Origin: Bacillus sp. B-jedd
Lineage (GTDB): Bacteria > Bacillota > Bacilli > Bacillales > Cytobacillaceae
Direction of reading: 5' to 3'
Assembly (NCBI RefSeq): GCF_000821085.1
Contig: NZ_CCXR01000001.1
Coordinates: forward strand, 1,881,001 to 1,945,000
DNA: 64,000 nt
The stretch's first letter is position 1; the number at the start of each line of letters is the position of its first letter. A program made the position numbers and the translations under genes. The notes under the pieces are model-generated. The model did not search any database. It saw nothing but the letters and a program-made list of their open reading frames with translations, and was not told the origin of the DNA. This document shows, piece after piece, positions 53,605 to 62,381 of the stretch.

Positions 53605-55063
53605 GGTAAAACAATTGCTCAGACCGATAAAAAATCACCCTTCGCTGGAACCCCGGCAGCAATTTATAGATGAATTACAGCATAAAATAATGGAAGCCAA
53701 ATCTGCCGGCAAAAAACGACTCAACCTATTGCCCGTTGCAGCTGTATTAGTCACCGCGTTGCTTTTCGCGATCGTGGTCCTTGCCAATAAAGATGCTATT
53801 TATATGGAACAGGCGGGAGAAACGGAGAAGCAGTTTGCCATCAGTGAGGTAGCCAAATTTACACTGCTCAGGACGATTGAGTACGGGGAAGGTAAAGGCA
53901 AGGCTGGCTTGAAGTTCATGGGTGATAACGAAACATTGCCCACCACGGTAACCGGATTTGATGTCGAAGACGGAACATATTATTTATTGGATGAAGTGAA
54001 AAGGCAGGTCCTCATTGTCGGAAAGGATGGAAAAACAAGTTCTTTTCCGATTAAGGGCACCAATCAAATGGAAGGCAGCCTTGCAGATATCCTCGTCACC
54101 CCGGATAAACAAATTTACATCCTGGACAGCTGGGATTCACGCGCTGTTTATCAATATACAGAGAAGGGGAAACTCGTTAAAACTTACAAAATAACAGCTG
54201 ATCTATTCCATCCTAATGAGCTTATTTTTGTCAAAGAGCTCGGGGTTTTGGCAGGCGCCAGCCAGGAACGATTCCTGAATATTGAAACCGGCAAAATGGT
54301 GGAAGAAAATTCACTTCCGTTTTACCTGTCACCGGTCAATCGAAAAAAAGTGGCCATCACCATCAATAAGGAAGGGAAGCCAACAAAGCTGAGTATTCCA
54401 TATGAAGAAGGTGTGGGCCAAAGTGCAATTGAATCCGTCACGGATGGGCAAATTATCTTGACAAAAACGGAGATGCCGGCGGTTCTCGCCTCTATTTCAG
54501 AATCACATGTGTATGCCTATAACAACCAAGGCGAAACACTTGGTGGCATCAGGCTTCCGCTTGAAAAACTAATCGGCGACCCGCATACGGCGAAACTAAA
54601 CGTTGAAGTGGATAAAAACAAAATCTATTATCTCTCCACTGAAAAAGAGCATATCGCCATTTATGAATTAACGCTTGGCAAAAACTACGAAAGCCTTCTG
54701 CAAAAACAAGTTGAAGACGTGAAAATCGGCCTCGATTACAGAACCTTTGGACAGCCTTTCCCTGAGCTGGAGGAGGAAATGAAAAAGCTATTCACAAGCG
54801 ACACGATCTTTGCCGAATACGGCGATGAAAACAGTGTAAACGGGGTCGCCATAGACGAGTCCGGAACAGTGGTGGTCGATTTTAAGGAATTCAACGCCGG
54901 CAGTCCATCGAGCCATCAAGGTGGCCAAATCGCCCAAGCACTGAATGAGGCCATCTTTCAAAAATTCCCTCAGGTTCAAAAAGTATATTTTCAATTCGAC
55001 GGGAGCTTCAGCGCCTGGTGCTACTGGATGGAATCGACGGAAGAGCCGTGGGAGCGGCCTTAA
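53576..55063 (+). CDS. Anti-sigma-like membrane protein with GerMN domain
   Basis: A 495-residue protein: cytoplasmic N-terminus (1-48) able to bind the sigma factor, one membrane segment (~50-68), an external beta-propeller-like region (~95-370, blocks such as YYLLDEVKRQVLIVGKDGK and IYILDSWDSRAVYQY) and a C-terminal GerMN domain (~420-490, GTVVVDFKEF ... AIFQKFPQVQKVYFQFDG). Position, overlap with the ECF gene and topology support an anti-sigma role. GGAGGGTGA precedes ATG. Confidence 0.78.
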   Translation: MNTQDELTREVKQLLRPIKNHPSLEPRQQFIDELQHKIMEAKSAGKKRLNLLPVAAVLVTALLFAIVVLANKDAIYMEQAGETEKQFAISEVAKFTLLRTIEYGEGKGKAGLKFMGDNETLPTTVTGFDVEDGTYYLLDEVKRQVLIVGKDGKTSSFPIKGTNQMEGSLADILVTPDKQIYILDSWDSRAVYQYTEKGKLVKTYKITADLFHPNELIFVKELGVLAGASQERFLNIETGKMVEENSLPFYLSPVNRKKVAITINKEGKPTKLSIPYEEGVGQSAIESVTDGQIILTKTEMPAVLASISESHVYAYNNQGETLGGIRLPLEKLIGDPHTAKLNVEVDKNKIYYLSTEKEHIAIYELTLGKNYESLLQKQVEDVKIGLDYRTFGQPFPELEEEMKKLFTSDTIFAEYGDENSVNGVAIDESGTVVVDFKEFNAGSPSSHQGGQIAQALNEAIFQKFPQVQKVYFQFDGSFSAWCYWMESTEEPWERP

Positions 55064-55353
55064 CTTAAGATTCCTGAATTTTTTTAAGAATGGTAATTTA
55101 ATGGTTCAAAACCTGATAAAATAGTATGTGAGTAGTGATAAGCCTGCGTTTAAAATCTTTAGACGTTGTTGCCTGTTCGCACTACTCATGGTTGAGAGCT
55201 GGCTGACCGTGTTGGTACCAGCAGGGGTTCGATTCCCACATACCACAGGGAACCCACTCACAGTTGCAGGGTTTGGCAATTTTGCAGGGCAGACCTCCAT
55301 TGTCCATTCCTTTCTGTGCGTGGGTTCTTTGCATCATTTTAGAGGGGGAAGCT
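55064..55353. other. Intergenic stretch with a T-arm-like remnant
   Basis: No gene fits. A segment at about 55223-55250 (AGGGGTTCGATTCCCACA) looks like a tRNA T-arm, but no acceptor, D or anticodon arm fits around it. Promoter and leader for the slipin gene should lie here. Confidence 0.4.
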
Positions 55354-56106
55354 ATGTTAGGAAACATAATGCCTATCGTTATATTGGTTTTATTGGCTCT
55401 AAGTGCTTATATAATTCTTTCAAAAATGGTTACGACTCTTATGGTTTACGAATATGAGCGGGGAGTGAAGTTCCGGAAAGGGAAGTTTAGCGAAGTGGTT
55501 GGACCCGGTAAATATACGTATTTAAACTCTGTTACGCGCATAGATGTTTTCGATTTAAGGCCGTCCATCATTCAGGTGAACGGACAGGAGGTATTAACCG
55601 GGGATCATGTGAGCGTAAAGATTAGTTTAACGGCCCAATACCAGATTATTGATCCGAAAGAGCTCATTTCTCGATATGAAAATTATTCAGAGCATTTATA
55701 CACGACAATTCAGCTGAAATTAAGGGAAGTCATCTCCAGCATGGAGTTGGATCAAGTATTGGCGAATCGCCAGGAAATCAACGAGCGAGTAAAAGATTTG
55801 GTCGTTGATGAAACAACCCTGGCAGGATTAGTCGTCCATTCTGTGGAATTAAAAGATATCATGTTACCATCAGACTTGAAAAAAGCGTTCGCTGAAGCGC
55901 TAAAAGCTAAAAAAGAAGCCCAAGCGTCTCTTGAAAAGGCGAGGGGAGAGATGGCAACCATAAGATCGCTTGCCAATGCAGCCAAGATGATGGAGAAAAA
56001 CCCAGAATTACTGCAACTCAGACTTATACAAACGATGGATTCCTCACAGGGGAACACTTTCATCATAGACACGAATCAACAAACAAAATGGGGGAAGGAA
56101 AGCTAG
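55354..56106 (+). CDS. Slipin/SPFH-domain membrane protein
   Basis: A 250-residue stomatin-like protein: one membrane segment (~5-25) then the SPFH domain (~30-200, VYEYERGVKFRKGKF, GPGKYTYLN, VSVKISLTAQYQI) and a coiled-coil end (~200-230, ALKAKKEAQASLEKARGEM). These proteins form ring-like scaffolds in the membrane, often with an NfeD partner; none is seen here, only a small membrane peptide. GAGGGGGAA precedes ATG. Confidence 0.88.
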   Translation: MLGNIMPIVILVLLALSAYIILSKMVTTLMVYEYERGVKFRKGKFSEVVGPGKYTYLNSVTRIDVFDLRPSIIQVNGQEVLTGDHVSVKISLTAQYQIIDPKELISRYENYSEHLYTTIQLKLREVISSMELDQVLANRQEINERVKDLVVDETTLAGLVVHSVELKDIMLPSDLKKAFAEALKAKKEAQASLEKARGEMATIRSLANAAKMMEKNPELLQLRLIQTMDSSQGNTFIIDTNQQTKWGKES

Positions 56107-56152
56107 GGTTTATAAAGGATCACTGGCGAATTTACAGGAAAGGAGGCAAGCC

Positions 56153-56305
56153 ATGACAATTTCAACGATTTTAGGGGTGCTTGTGTTGGGGATAGCCATT
56201 CTTACAATCGGATTTTTTGCAAAAAAAAGATGGATACAATTGATCTCCATCGTTCCACTCGTAATAGCAGGTTGGCAATTCCTGCGTTTGTTCATGATGA
56301 GTTGA
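56153..56305 (+). CDS. Small two-helix membrane protein after slipin
   Basis: A 50-residue hydrophobic protein (segments ~4-21 and 26-46) with AAGGAGG before ATG. It is 46 bp after the slipin gene and probably in its operon. No family recognised. Two stop codons follow in a row (TGA TAA). Confidence 0.65.
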   Translation: MTISTILGVLVLGIAILTIGFFAKKRWIQLISIVPLVIAGWQFLRLFMMS

Positions 56306-56432
56306 TAAGGCAGCCAATTAGAGCCGCGGAAAGATTTAACTTTGAAATTGGTATTCTATGAATTAGAAAAACAACTTTCCGGCAAAAAAGTCGCAGGGAC
56401 AGTTTCGAGTACAAAAACTTAATTCAACTACA

Positions 56433-56472
56433 AAGAAGCAGTCAATTCGCCAGAATTGGACTGCTTCTTTTT
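56433..56472 (+). terminator. Terminator of the slipin operon
   Basis: Long stem GAAGCAGTC-AATTC / GAATT-GACTGCTTC with loop GCCA and a TTTTT tail. Confidence 0.92.
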
Positions 56473-56542
56473 GCAGTTATATCAAGGTTTGCAATACAAT
56501 TAATGGAGTTTTAGCAGACGAATTCACTCCTCTTTAAGAAAG

Positions 56543-56653
56543 GTGACTGAAGTTATTTTGAAGGTGCTTATTCTTATTGCAATGCTTTTGGTGTTTAAAA
56601 AGATAAATGGGTTTATGGATATTTATGTTAAAATTATAGGGAGGCTTGTTTAA
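56543..56653 (+). CDS. Possible small membrane peptide
   Basis: A 36-codon frame from GTG (or 31 from TTG 56558) with a hydrophobic segment (VLKVLILIAMLLVF). The ribosome binding site is poor for both starts. It may be a real micropeptide or chance. Confidence 0.3.
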   Translation: MTEVILKVLILIAMLLVFKKINGFMDIYVKIIGRLV

Positions 56654-56717
56654 CGAGTGTGGGAGTTTCTTTGAAGAAATATTGAGGGAGAAGTGAAAAA
56701 ATTTAAAAGGAGAAAAT

Positions 56718-57767
56718 ATGAAAAAGTTAAAATTAAAGTTTGAAGCAGTAGTATCCGGATTATATCCCATGGAAAACGAATATAGTGTAGACGAGTTCGT
56801 TTTCAAACAAAAACAAATAGACCTGACGAAATACGCAGAAGCATTAAATGCTAATCCATTTATAGCAAATCCTAGTCTCTTTTCTTGGTTAATGCAATTT
56901 GAAGGGGATGAAAAACATTATTATTGTTGCTTTGAAAATGAAAATCCAATTGAAATTGAGGTTTCAAATAAGATCGGGGCTTCAAAATATCGTATAGAAA
57001 AATACGTCGAAAAGAATTTTATTGAATTATTTAACAAAGTCCTATACCTTGAAAAAGTACTTAGATTGGTAACAAACCTTGATATTTTTATGCCAGTAAT
57101 AAAACTTGAGGTTTACGATGAAGAAATGGACTTTATAGGAAAGCGCTTTTTTGCGCAAAGTTTCTCGACATTGAACCCTAATTCTAGTTTTTTAAAAGAA
57201 CACTTGGAATTACAATCTAGACTAAAACTTCATATACGTTGGGATTTAATGACACAAATGATGAGTGCAAATAAAGAATATAGTCGTGCCCTAGAGTATT
57301 TTAATCAATCTTTTTCTGTTAATAACACCTCAGTAAAACTTTTATGTTTATTCGCATCACTTGAATCGTTATTTAATTACGACAAAGAAAAAATTGCTGA
57401 AAAAGTTGCCACATATACAAGTAAGTTAATTTTTGATAAAGATAAGAAAGCTGAAATCTATTCAAGAATAAAAAAATTGTATGATGAACGTTCGAGATAT
57501 ATTCACGGACAAAGCACAGATAGAATAACAGACGCCTTATATGAGGAACTTAAAGAATTCGTGAGGGTTGTTCTCTTAAATTATTGGTTTGTATCAATGT
57601 ACAATAAAGTAAAAGAAAATAGTCAAATGATTAGTTTTCTAGATGAAGAGAAGCCTCTAAACATGGATACACAACTTGCTATTCTAGCAATAAGAAAAAC
57701 GGATTACACTAAATTTTATTCAGATGTAAGAGTGAAACTTGAAAGTGGTGTTACAGATATTCTTTAA
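56718..57767 (+). CDS. HEPN (Apea-like) domain protein
   Basis: A 349-residue soluble protein. The C-terminal part (~215-315) has the HEPN pattern: SLESLFNYD, then YDERSRYIHGQS with an R-x4-H type motif (RSRYIHG), and the last helix YEELKEFVRVVLLNYW. Apea-like HEPN proteins are often RNases in defence or toxin systems. The N-terminal ~200 residues are not recognised. Low GC, a single gene with AAAAGGAG before ATG, and no evident antitoxin. It lies beside decayed genes, which may point to an acquired segment. Confidence 0.7.
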   Translation: MKKLKLKFEAVVSGLYPMENEYSVDEFVFKQKQIDLTKYAEALNANPFIANPSLFSWLMQFEGDEKHYYCCFENENPIEIEVSNKIGASKYRIEKYVEKNFIELFNKVLYLEKVLRLVTNLDIFMPVIKLEVYDEEMDFIGKRFFAQSFSTLNPNSSFLKEHLELQSRLKLHIRWDLMTQMMSANKEYSRALEYFNQSFSVNNTSVKLLCLFASLESLFNYDKEKIAEKVATYTSKLIFDKDKKAEIYSRIKKLYDERSRYIHGQSTDRITDALYEELKEFVRVVLLNYWFVSMYNKVKENSQMISFLDEEKPLNMDTQLAILAIRKTDYTKFYSDVRVKLESGVTDIL

Positions 57768-57773
57768 ATTTAT

Positions 57774-57803
57774 TGCAATCCCCAAAAAGAATTGCTTTTT
57801 TAT
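57774..57803 (+). terminator. Terminator of the HEPN gene
   Basis: GCAATC-type stem paired with GAATTGC and a T7 tail, 8 bp after the stop codon. Confidence 0.78.
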
Positions 57804-57834
57804 TTATACAGTAAGCCCGAATTAAAAAAGTTGA

Positions 57835-58122
57835 GGCTGGGGGCAACAGCTTGTTGTTTGGAAGTTCTTCTGGTGCATTGTTAGCACTTGAAGCGGCAAA
57901 TAAACTTGAAGGCAAAGTCACGAAGCTATTTATGTATGAGCCTCCTTTTATTATTGATGAATTTCGTCCCCGGTTACCAGCAAATAATGTTCAGCATTTG
58001 AACAATTTGATTGGGAAGAAAAGCTTAATGAATCTGTCGAGTACTATATGAGTGAAGCGCTTGGTATTCCTTCTGAATATTTAGAGAATATGAAAGATAA
58101 GCCTTCAACGCATTACAATTAA
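57835..58122 (+). pseudogene. Alpha/beta hydrolase remnant
   Basis: The nucleophile elbow GSSSG (57858 on) and KLFMYEPPFIIDEFRPRLP are typical of alpha/beta hydrolases. The part before the elbow (~80 residues) is missing, a frameshift lies at about 58010, and the protein continues in another frame as KLNESVEYYMSEALGIP to a stop at 58122, before the C-terminal His region. It is a non-functional fragment. Confidence 0.78.
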
Positions 58123-58265
58123 GAAAGAACTAAGCATAATGGTTCCCTGCTTTTTGTGTTCTAATTTTTCTGCTAAAGTGTGGGCAAATTCAACGGTGAA
58201 TTACCGTGCGAAAAGCATCGCTAATTCAAATTTTGCACTTCAAATTCAAACCAGTTATAAATTAT

Positions 58266-58311
58266 AAAATAGTCGCCGTGGTTCATATTTCGACAACGGC
58301 GACTATTTTTA
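58266..58311. terminator. Strong hairpin terminator
   Basis: AAAATAGTCGCCGT pairs with ACGGCGACTATTTTT. Bidirectional in form. It lies between two pseudogenes and may be a survivor of a lost gene. Confidence 0.85.
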
Positions 58312-58338
58312 TTTTCCGCAATATGAGGCTATGGAAAA

Positions 58339-58893
58339 CTATAATTCAAACGATGATATCGGCAAAAAGAGCTTTATTCCCCTTTTGTTCATTGGCAGGA
58401 TTTTTAGGTCTGCTAGTAGGTTGCTGATGTATCCTCCTAAACAACGCCGTGGATTCCGAGGGATGTCTGCAGTTTTAGAGCAATGAATCCGAAGAAGATA
58501 ACCCCCAGGAGGGAATGTGTATAGCTTCGGTGCGAGGAAAATGACGCGATGATTATGTTGACTCCGAGTAGGATGATCCATTGCTCGTCCAACGAAATAC
58601 CACCCGCGATGACGGCTATTCCGGTAATCGTCAGCATATGTTTTTGCTTGATCAACGCTGCAACCACCATAATCAATACCCAGATTCCAAGCCCGAGCCA
58701 TCTTTCAGTCGCTGTTTTCTCGATGAAACTGTACAAAATCATCAGTATCCCGATTAATTGGGCTGATAAGATGATCATCTTATGCGACAACGTAATTTTG
58801 CCGCGAAGCTTCCCGTTAGTATCAAGATCAGGCATCAGGCCTGAAATGCCTCCCAATCCTACAATCAAAGGTGTGGCAGATGGTGAGGTCTTG
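58339..58893 (-). pseudogene. YdjM-type (DUF457) membrane metal-dependent hydrolase, decayed
   Basis: Recognisable parts are VGLGGISGLMPDLDTNGKL, KITLSHK, the membrane helices and SHRSYTHSLLG. After GIHGVV (about 58437) the frame is broken; the product continues in another frame as CLGGYISNLLADLKILPM to SSFEL. The N-terminal ~25 residues are replaced by unrelated sequence. So it has at least one frameshift and a lost start. Confidence 0.8.
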
Positions 58894-58919
58894 TTTGAAT
58901 TGGTAGGGTTATTTGAATA

Positions 58920-59339
58920 AAAGACACCAAATACACCCTTAATCAGGGAAAGCCGACCCACTAAATGATTGAAGTCTATGACAAAAACGGGAAGCTTGTG
59001 TGGAAAAACGGTTTTCCATCGGACCCACGCATGCTTCGGAAAAGCCCTGGATTCGATTGTCGGCAGCGTTTCGCACACCTTTGATATTAACAACCTAATT
59101 CAACTTATTTATCTTCTCCTTTATATGGGAATTATTGTCCGGTTTATCGAAATATTGTTTATGAGATACCCAGGACACCTCGTTGATTTTGTTGAGTTAG
59201 TTTTTCGGTGCTATTCGCACGGTAATCCGCAGTTGAAATTACCGGCACTAACAGTAATTTTCGGAAGTCCATTGAAATAATAGAGCTCGGCCAATTGGCT
59301 AATTGATTTTCATTGTAAGTGCAATTTCTAACCTTCAAA
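58920..59339. other. Remnant-rich stretch without an intact gene
   Basis: At about 58966-59035 the plus strand encodes EVYDKNGKLVWKNGFP, which looks like a piece of a real protein cut off on both sides. The remainder shows only broken frames. With the two flanking pseudogenes this marks a zone of gene decay. Confidence 0.45.
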
Positions 59340-59804
59340 TCACTGAATAACGATATTTCCTATATATTGGACTTTTCCTGCTGAATTTTTAAAATCAACT
59401 TCCAGAATATAACTTCCTTTATTAGAAGGGAACTGGAATTCCCCAGAGTCATCCAGTGGTATTTCGATTCTTATGCTGTTTTTTAATAGGGCAACTGAAA
59501 TGTCTGGGTCAGTCCAAATGTCTCCGCCGTTTTTTTCATTTTCCTTAAACTCTAAAATTCCTTTTTGACCTGAGAAAACTTTTAATTCATCCAAAGATGA
59601 CACAAATTTATCAATATCTTTTACTGTTTTTTGTACATTTTCACTTGCCGTTTTCCAACTGATATTTGCTTCTTTTAATTGAACAGATGTAATATCAAAA
59701 TTTAAATGGGCGGTTGGAACACCTACATCATAATCTTCGGCAAAACAACCTGCTAACGAGGTAACAAAAACTAATAATAAAAGAAAGGTCCAAAGTCTTT
59801 TCAA
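59340..59804 (-). CDS. Hypothetical lipoprotein
   Basis: A 154-residue lipoprotein: signal peptide and lipobox SLAGC (Cys 20). The rest is a soluble domain ending in strands (GSYILEVDFKNSAGKVQYIGNIVI) that look like an immunoglobulin-type fold. No family recognised. It is divergent from the ECF operon. Confidence 0.78.
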   Translation of the reverse strand: MKRLWTFLLLLVFVTSLAGCFAEDYDVGVPTAHLNFDITSVQLKEANISWKTASENVQKTVKDIDKFVSSLDELKVFSGQKGILEFKENEKNGGDIWTDPDISVALLKNSIRIEIPLDDSGEFQFPSNKGSYILEVDFKNSAGKVQYIGNIVIQ

Positions 59805-59986
59805 ATTATTTCACTCCATAAACTGACTTCATTTCTAAACGATCGCTTATTTGCATACTAACATAAAATACCTATTTCTAGATACATATGACCCTTGTTT
59901 ACTATGCTTTATAGGATTGAAATAAGTATTCCTATTCCGACGGGTATGGGCCTTCGAATAGAGGGGGATAAAAATCCAATATTTTT

Positions 59987-60013
59987 TCAAACCAGATGAA
60001 GGTTAGCTACGTC
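59987..60013 (+). promoter_or_regulatory. Possible ECF-type promoter
   Basis: TCAAAC at 59987-59992, 17 bp, CGTC at 60010-60013, about 28 bp before the start codon of an ECF sigma gene. One mismatch in the -35 box; autoregulation is plausible. Confidence 0.4.
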
Positions 60014-60040
60014 TATTATACGTGAGAGGGTGATTACAAG

Positions 60041-60592
60041 ATGAATGGACTAAAACAACTGGCGGTGACAGATGAAAGTATGTTGCTTGAGAGAGAGGAA
60101 ATAATTGATCAATTAATGCAAGAATATAGCGATGATATCCTGTATCTCGTATATACATATGTTAAAAATCGAACGACAGCAGAAGATTTAACGCAGGAGA
60201 TTTTTTTAAAGTGTTATGAAAAGTTAAATCAGTTTAATCAGCAGGCAACACTAAAAACATGGGTATTTCGTATTGCTAGCAATCATTGTAAGGACTACTT
60301 AAGAAGCTGGCATTATCGCAAAATAACGCTGAGCGATAAAATTTCGGATTATATACCTTCGAAATCAAAGCAAGTTGAAGAGGAGATTATCGCGAATAGT
60401 GAAGAAAACAGATTAACGAACGCTGTCATGAATTTACCTCTTAAGTACAGGGAAGTCGTCTTCCTGCATTATTATGAAGAACTGTCATTAGCAGAAATAA
60501 GCAAGATTACGACAGTTAATATCAATACAATAAAAACGAGATTAAAGCGTGCGAAAGAATTATTAAAAGACAAGATGATGGAGGAGGTTTAG
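60041..60592 (+). CDS. ECF-type sigma factor
   Basis: A 183-residue sigma-70-family factor: region 2 (~30-95, VYTYVKNRTTAEDLTQEIFLKCYEKL, TWVFRIASNHCKDYLR) and region 4 (~130-178, LPLKYREVVFLHYYEELSLAEISKITTVNINTIKTRLKRAKELL). It is the first gene of a tight operon with a PadR-like protein (3 bp gap) and an FtsW-like protein. No typical zinc-finger or membrane anti-sigma gene follows. Confidence 0.9.
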   Translation: MNGLKQLAVTDESMLLEREEIIDQLMQEYSDDILYLVYTYVKNRTTAEDLTQEIFLKCYEKLNQFNQQATLKTWVFRIASNHCKDYLRSWHYRKITLSDKISDYIPSKSKQVEEEIIANSEENRLTNAVMNLPLKYREVVFLHYYEELSLAEISKITTVNINTIKTRLKRAKELLKDKMMEEV

Positions 60593-60595
60593 GAG

Positions 60596-61030
60596 ATGAA
60601 TGATCCATTTACTAACCTGAAGAGTTCGATGAAAAAATCAATTTTCAAGGATTTTTCTTTCTCCAATGAAAGAAAAAATGCGGTGAAAGAATCCATTCGT
60701 ATGAAACAATCTCAATCCCAATTACATTCTTGGGAGATAGAAACCATCATAGCTATATTAGAATCGGTTCAGCACGAATCAAAGGATGGCTACAGTATTT
60801 CCACCCTGCTTTTTCAAAAAAATGAACGTACTTTCCAAAAAAATGAAGGGCAGCTTTATACACTTCTACATCTATTAGAAAATAAAGAAATTCTTACTTC
60901 AAAATGGATAAAAGAAAATAAATATTACTCTTTGAATTCCAAAGGGATGAAATACTTAGCTTCCTATAATCAAGACAACTCAAAACATGAGTTATCCCTT
61001 AAACACATACTGGAGGAGGCGGCCTTATGA
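60596..61030 (+). CDS. PadR-like winged-helix protein
   Basis: A 144-residue protein. Residues ~44-130 look like a winged-helix domain of the PadR type (IETIIAILESVQHESKDGYSI ... EGQLYTLLHLLENKEILTSKW ... YYSLNSKGMKYL). The N-terminal ~40 residues are basic and variable and could contact the sigma factor. It overlaps the FtsW-like gene by 4 bp. It may be the controlling partner of the sigma factor (inference). Confidence 0.7.
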   Translation: MNDPFTNLKSSMKKSIFKDFSFSNERKNAVKESIRMKQSQSQLHSWEIETIIAILESVQHESKDGYSISTLLFQKNERTFQKNEGQLYTLLHLLENKEILTSKWIKENKYYSLNSKGMKYLASYNQDNSKHELSLKHILEEAAL

Positions 61031-62358
61031 GTTCTACCAAGTTTGAAGAATTTTTGAGTAAAGTAACGTCAAAAGTGAAATCCCAGGAAGCCCACAACAA
61101 GATAAAAAAAGAGCTTACTAATCATCTGCAAAAGTTAAGTCAATCTTACATCGAGAAAGGGTTTTCTAAAGAGGATGCAGATGAAAAGGCGATTCAAGAA
61201 ATGGGAAATCCATTTATCATTGGAGAGAATTTAAATCCCCTACATAAGCCAAAAATGGATTGGATTTTAATTGTTTTATTCGCTATTTTTGCTGGCATTA
61301 GTTTTCTGCCATTGGTTGGCGGAGTTCCTGAACAATACGTATCAAACACCTATTTTATATGGCGGCAGGCGATTTGGTACTCCCTCGCTATTCTTGTAAT
61401 CATTGGATTTCTTTTCTTTGATTACCAAAAGCTTAAGAACTGGTGGGTGTACTTTTATGCGAGCGGCTTGTTGATCCTTTTATACCTCCATTTATTTGGA
61501 ATTATGGTCGCTGGAGCAACAAAATGGGTTCGCCTTCCAGGTTTGACGGTTGATGGAACCATGATGAGCTTATTTTTCTTTTTTCTTGCTTGGGCTGGTA
61601 TTTTTAACAAGATTAATGAGTTTCGAAATTGGAAAAAACAAGGTTTCCTCTTAGTATTGTTTTGGACTCCCATCTTGCTTTACACGATGGTGCCAGACTA
61701 TATGATTAGTATTTTTTACTTTTTATGTATACTTGGGATGTTTGGTACCGCTCGAATCCATAAGAGATTAGCTGTAAATCTGGCCCTAACAAATCTATTG
61801 GCTGGTATCATTTTCATTATTATGTTCTACATGACCTCACGCCAAGGTTATATATTTGCTAGATTATCTGCTTTTATAAACCCTAGTGCCGATTCAAATG
61901 GAGCAGGATATTTGTATAGGGCAGTTAGGAAAGTCCTTTCAGAAGCGGGATGGTTCGGTAACGGACTTACCAACGTTTTGAATTTCCGATTGTTACCTGA
62001 AACACATACAGATTTTGCTTTCCCATTCCTTGTCTATTCTCTTGGTTGGGCTTTCGGATTTGTTCTATGTTTGTTCTTACTGATATTTATATCAAGGATC
62101 TCAAAAAATGCGTTTAAAACAAAGGACCTCTATGGAAGATTGATTGTAATAGGTGGTGCTGCATTGTTTGCGGTTCCTACTACCTGGAACATCTTGATGA
62201 GCTTTGGAGTCGTACCTATTATCGGGGTTTCTCTGCCTTTTATTAGTTATGGAGGCAGCGCAATACTCTTTTACGCTGCTGTTTTAGGACTCATTTTAAA
62301 TGTTTATCGAAGAAAAGATCTTGTAGAACCTACGATTGCAGATGAAATTAAAAGTTAA
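61027..62358 (+). CDS. FtsW/RodA/SpoVE-family protein with N-terminal permease-prefix domain
   Basis: A 443-residue protein. The cytoplasmic N-terminus (~1-75: KIKKELTNHLQKLSQSYIEKGFSKEDADEKAIQEMGNP) is a permease-prefix-type domain seen in regulator-linked membrane proteins. The rest is a ten-segment SEDS protein: GATKWVRLPGLTVDG, GWFGNGLTN, TDFAFPFLVYSLGW, GVSLPFISYGGSAI. SEDS proteins polymerise peptidoglycan glycans. It is coupled to the PadR-like gene and lies under the operon's ECF factor. Confidence 0.87.
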   Translation: MSSTKFEEFLSKVTSKVKSQEAHNKIKKELTNHLQKLSQSYIEKGFSKEDADEKAIQEMGNPFIIGENLNPLHKPKMDWILIVLFAIFAGISFLPLVGGVPEQYVSNTYFIWRQAIWYSLAILVIIGFLFFDYQKLKNWWVYFYASGLLILLYLHLFGIMVAGATKWVRLPGLTVDGTMMSLFFFFLAWAGIFNKINEFRNWKKQGFLLVLFWTPILLYTMVPDYMISIFYFLCILGMFGTARIHKRLAVNLALTNLLAGIIFIIMFYMTSRQGYIFARLSAFINPSADSNGAGYLYRAVRKVLSEAGWFGNGLTNVLNFRLLPETHTDFAFPFLVYSLGWAFGFVLCLFLLIFISRISKNAFKTKDLYGRLIVIGGAALFAVPTTWNILMSFGVVPIIGVSLPFISYGGSAILFYAAVLGLILNVYRRKDLVEPTIADEIKS

Positions 62359-62381
62359 AGTCAAACATGTAAATGTTGATA

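Noticed and set aside
55223..55250. tRNA gene
   Set aside because: Only a T-arm-like piece (GGGGTTCGATTCCC) is present; no acceptor stem, D-arm or anticodon arm could be folded around it.
56306..56418. Continuation of the 50-residue gene after its TGA TAA stops as another selenoprotein read-through
   Set aside because: Two consecutive stops, no homology downstream and no SECIS-like hairpin.
59918..59941. ECF promoter TGAAAT...CGAC before the second ECF gene
   Set aside because: Spacing is only 14 bp; the TCAAAC-N17-CGTC pair closer to the gene is the better candidate.
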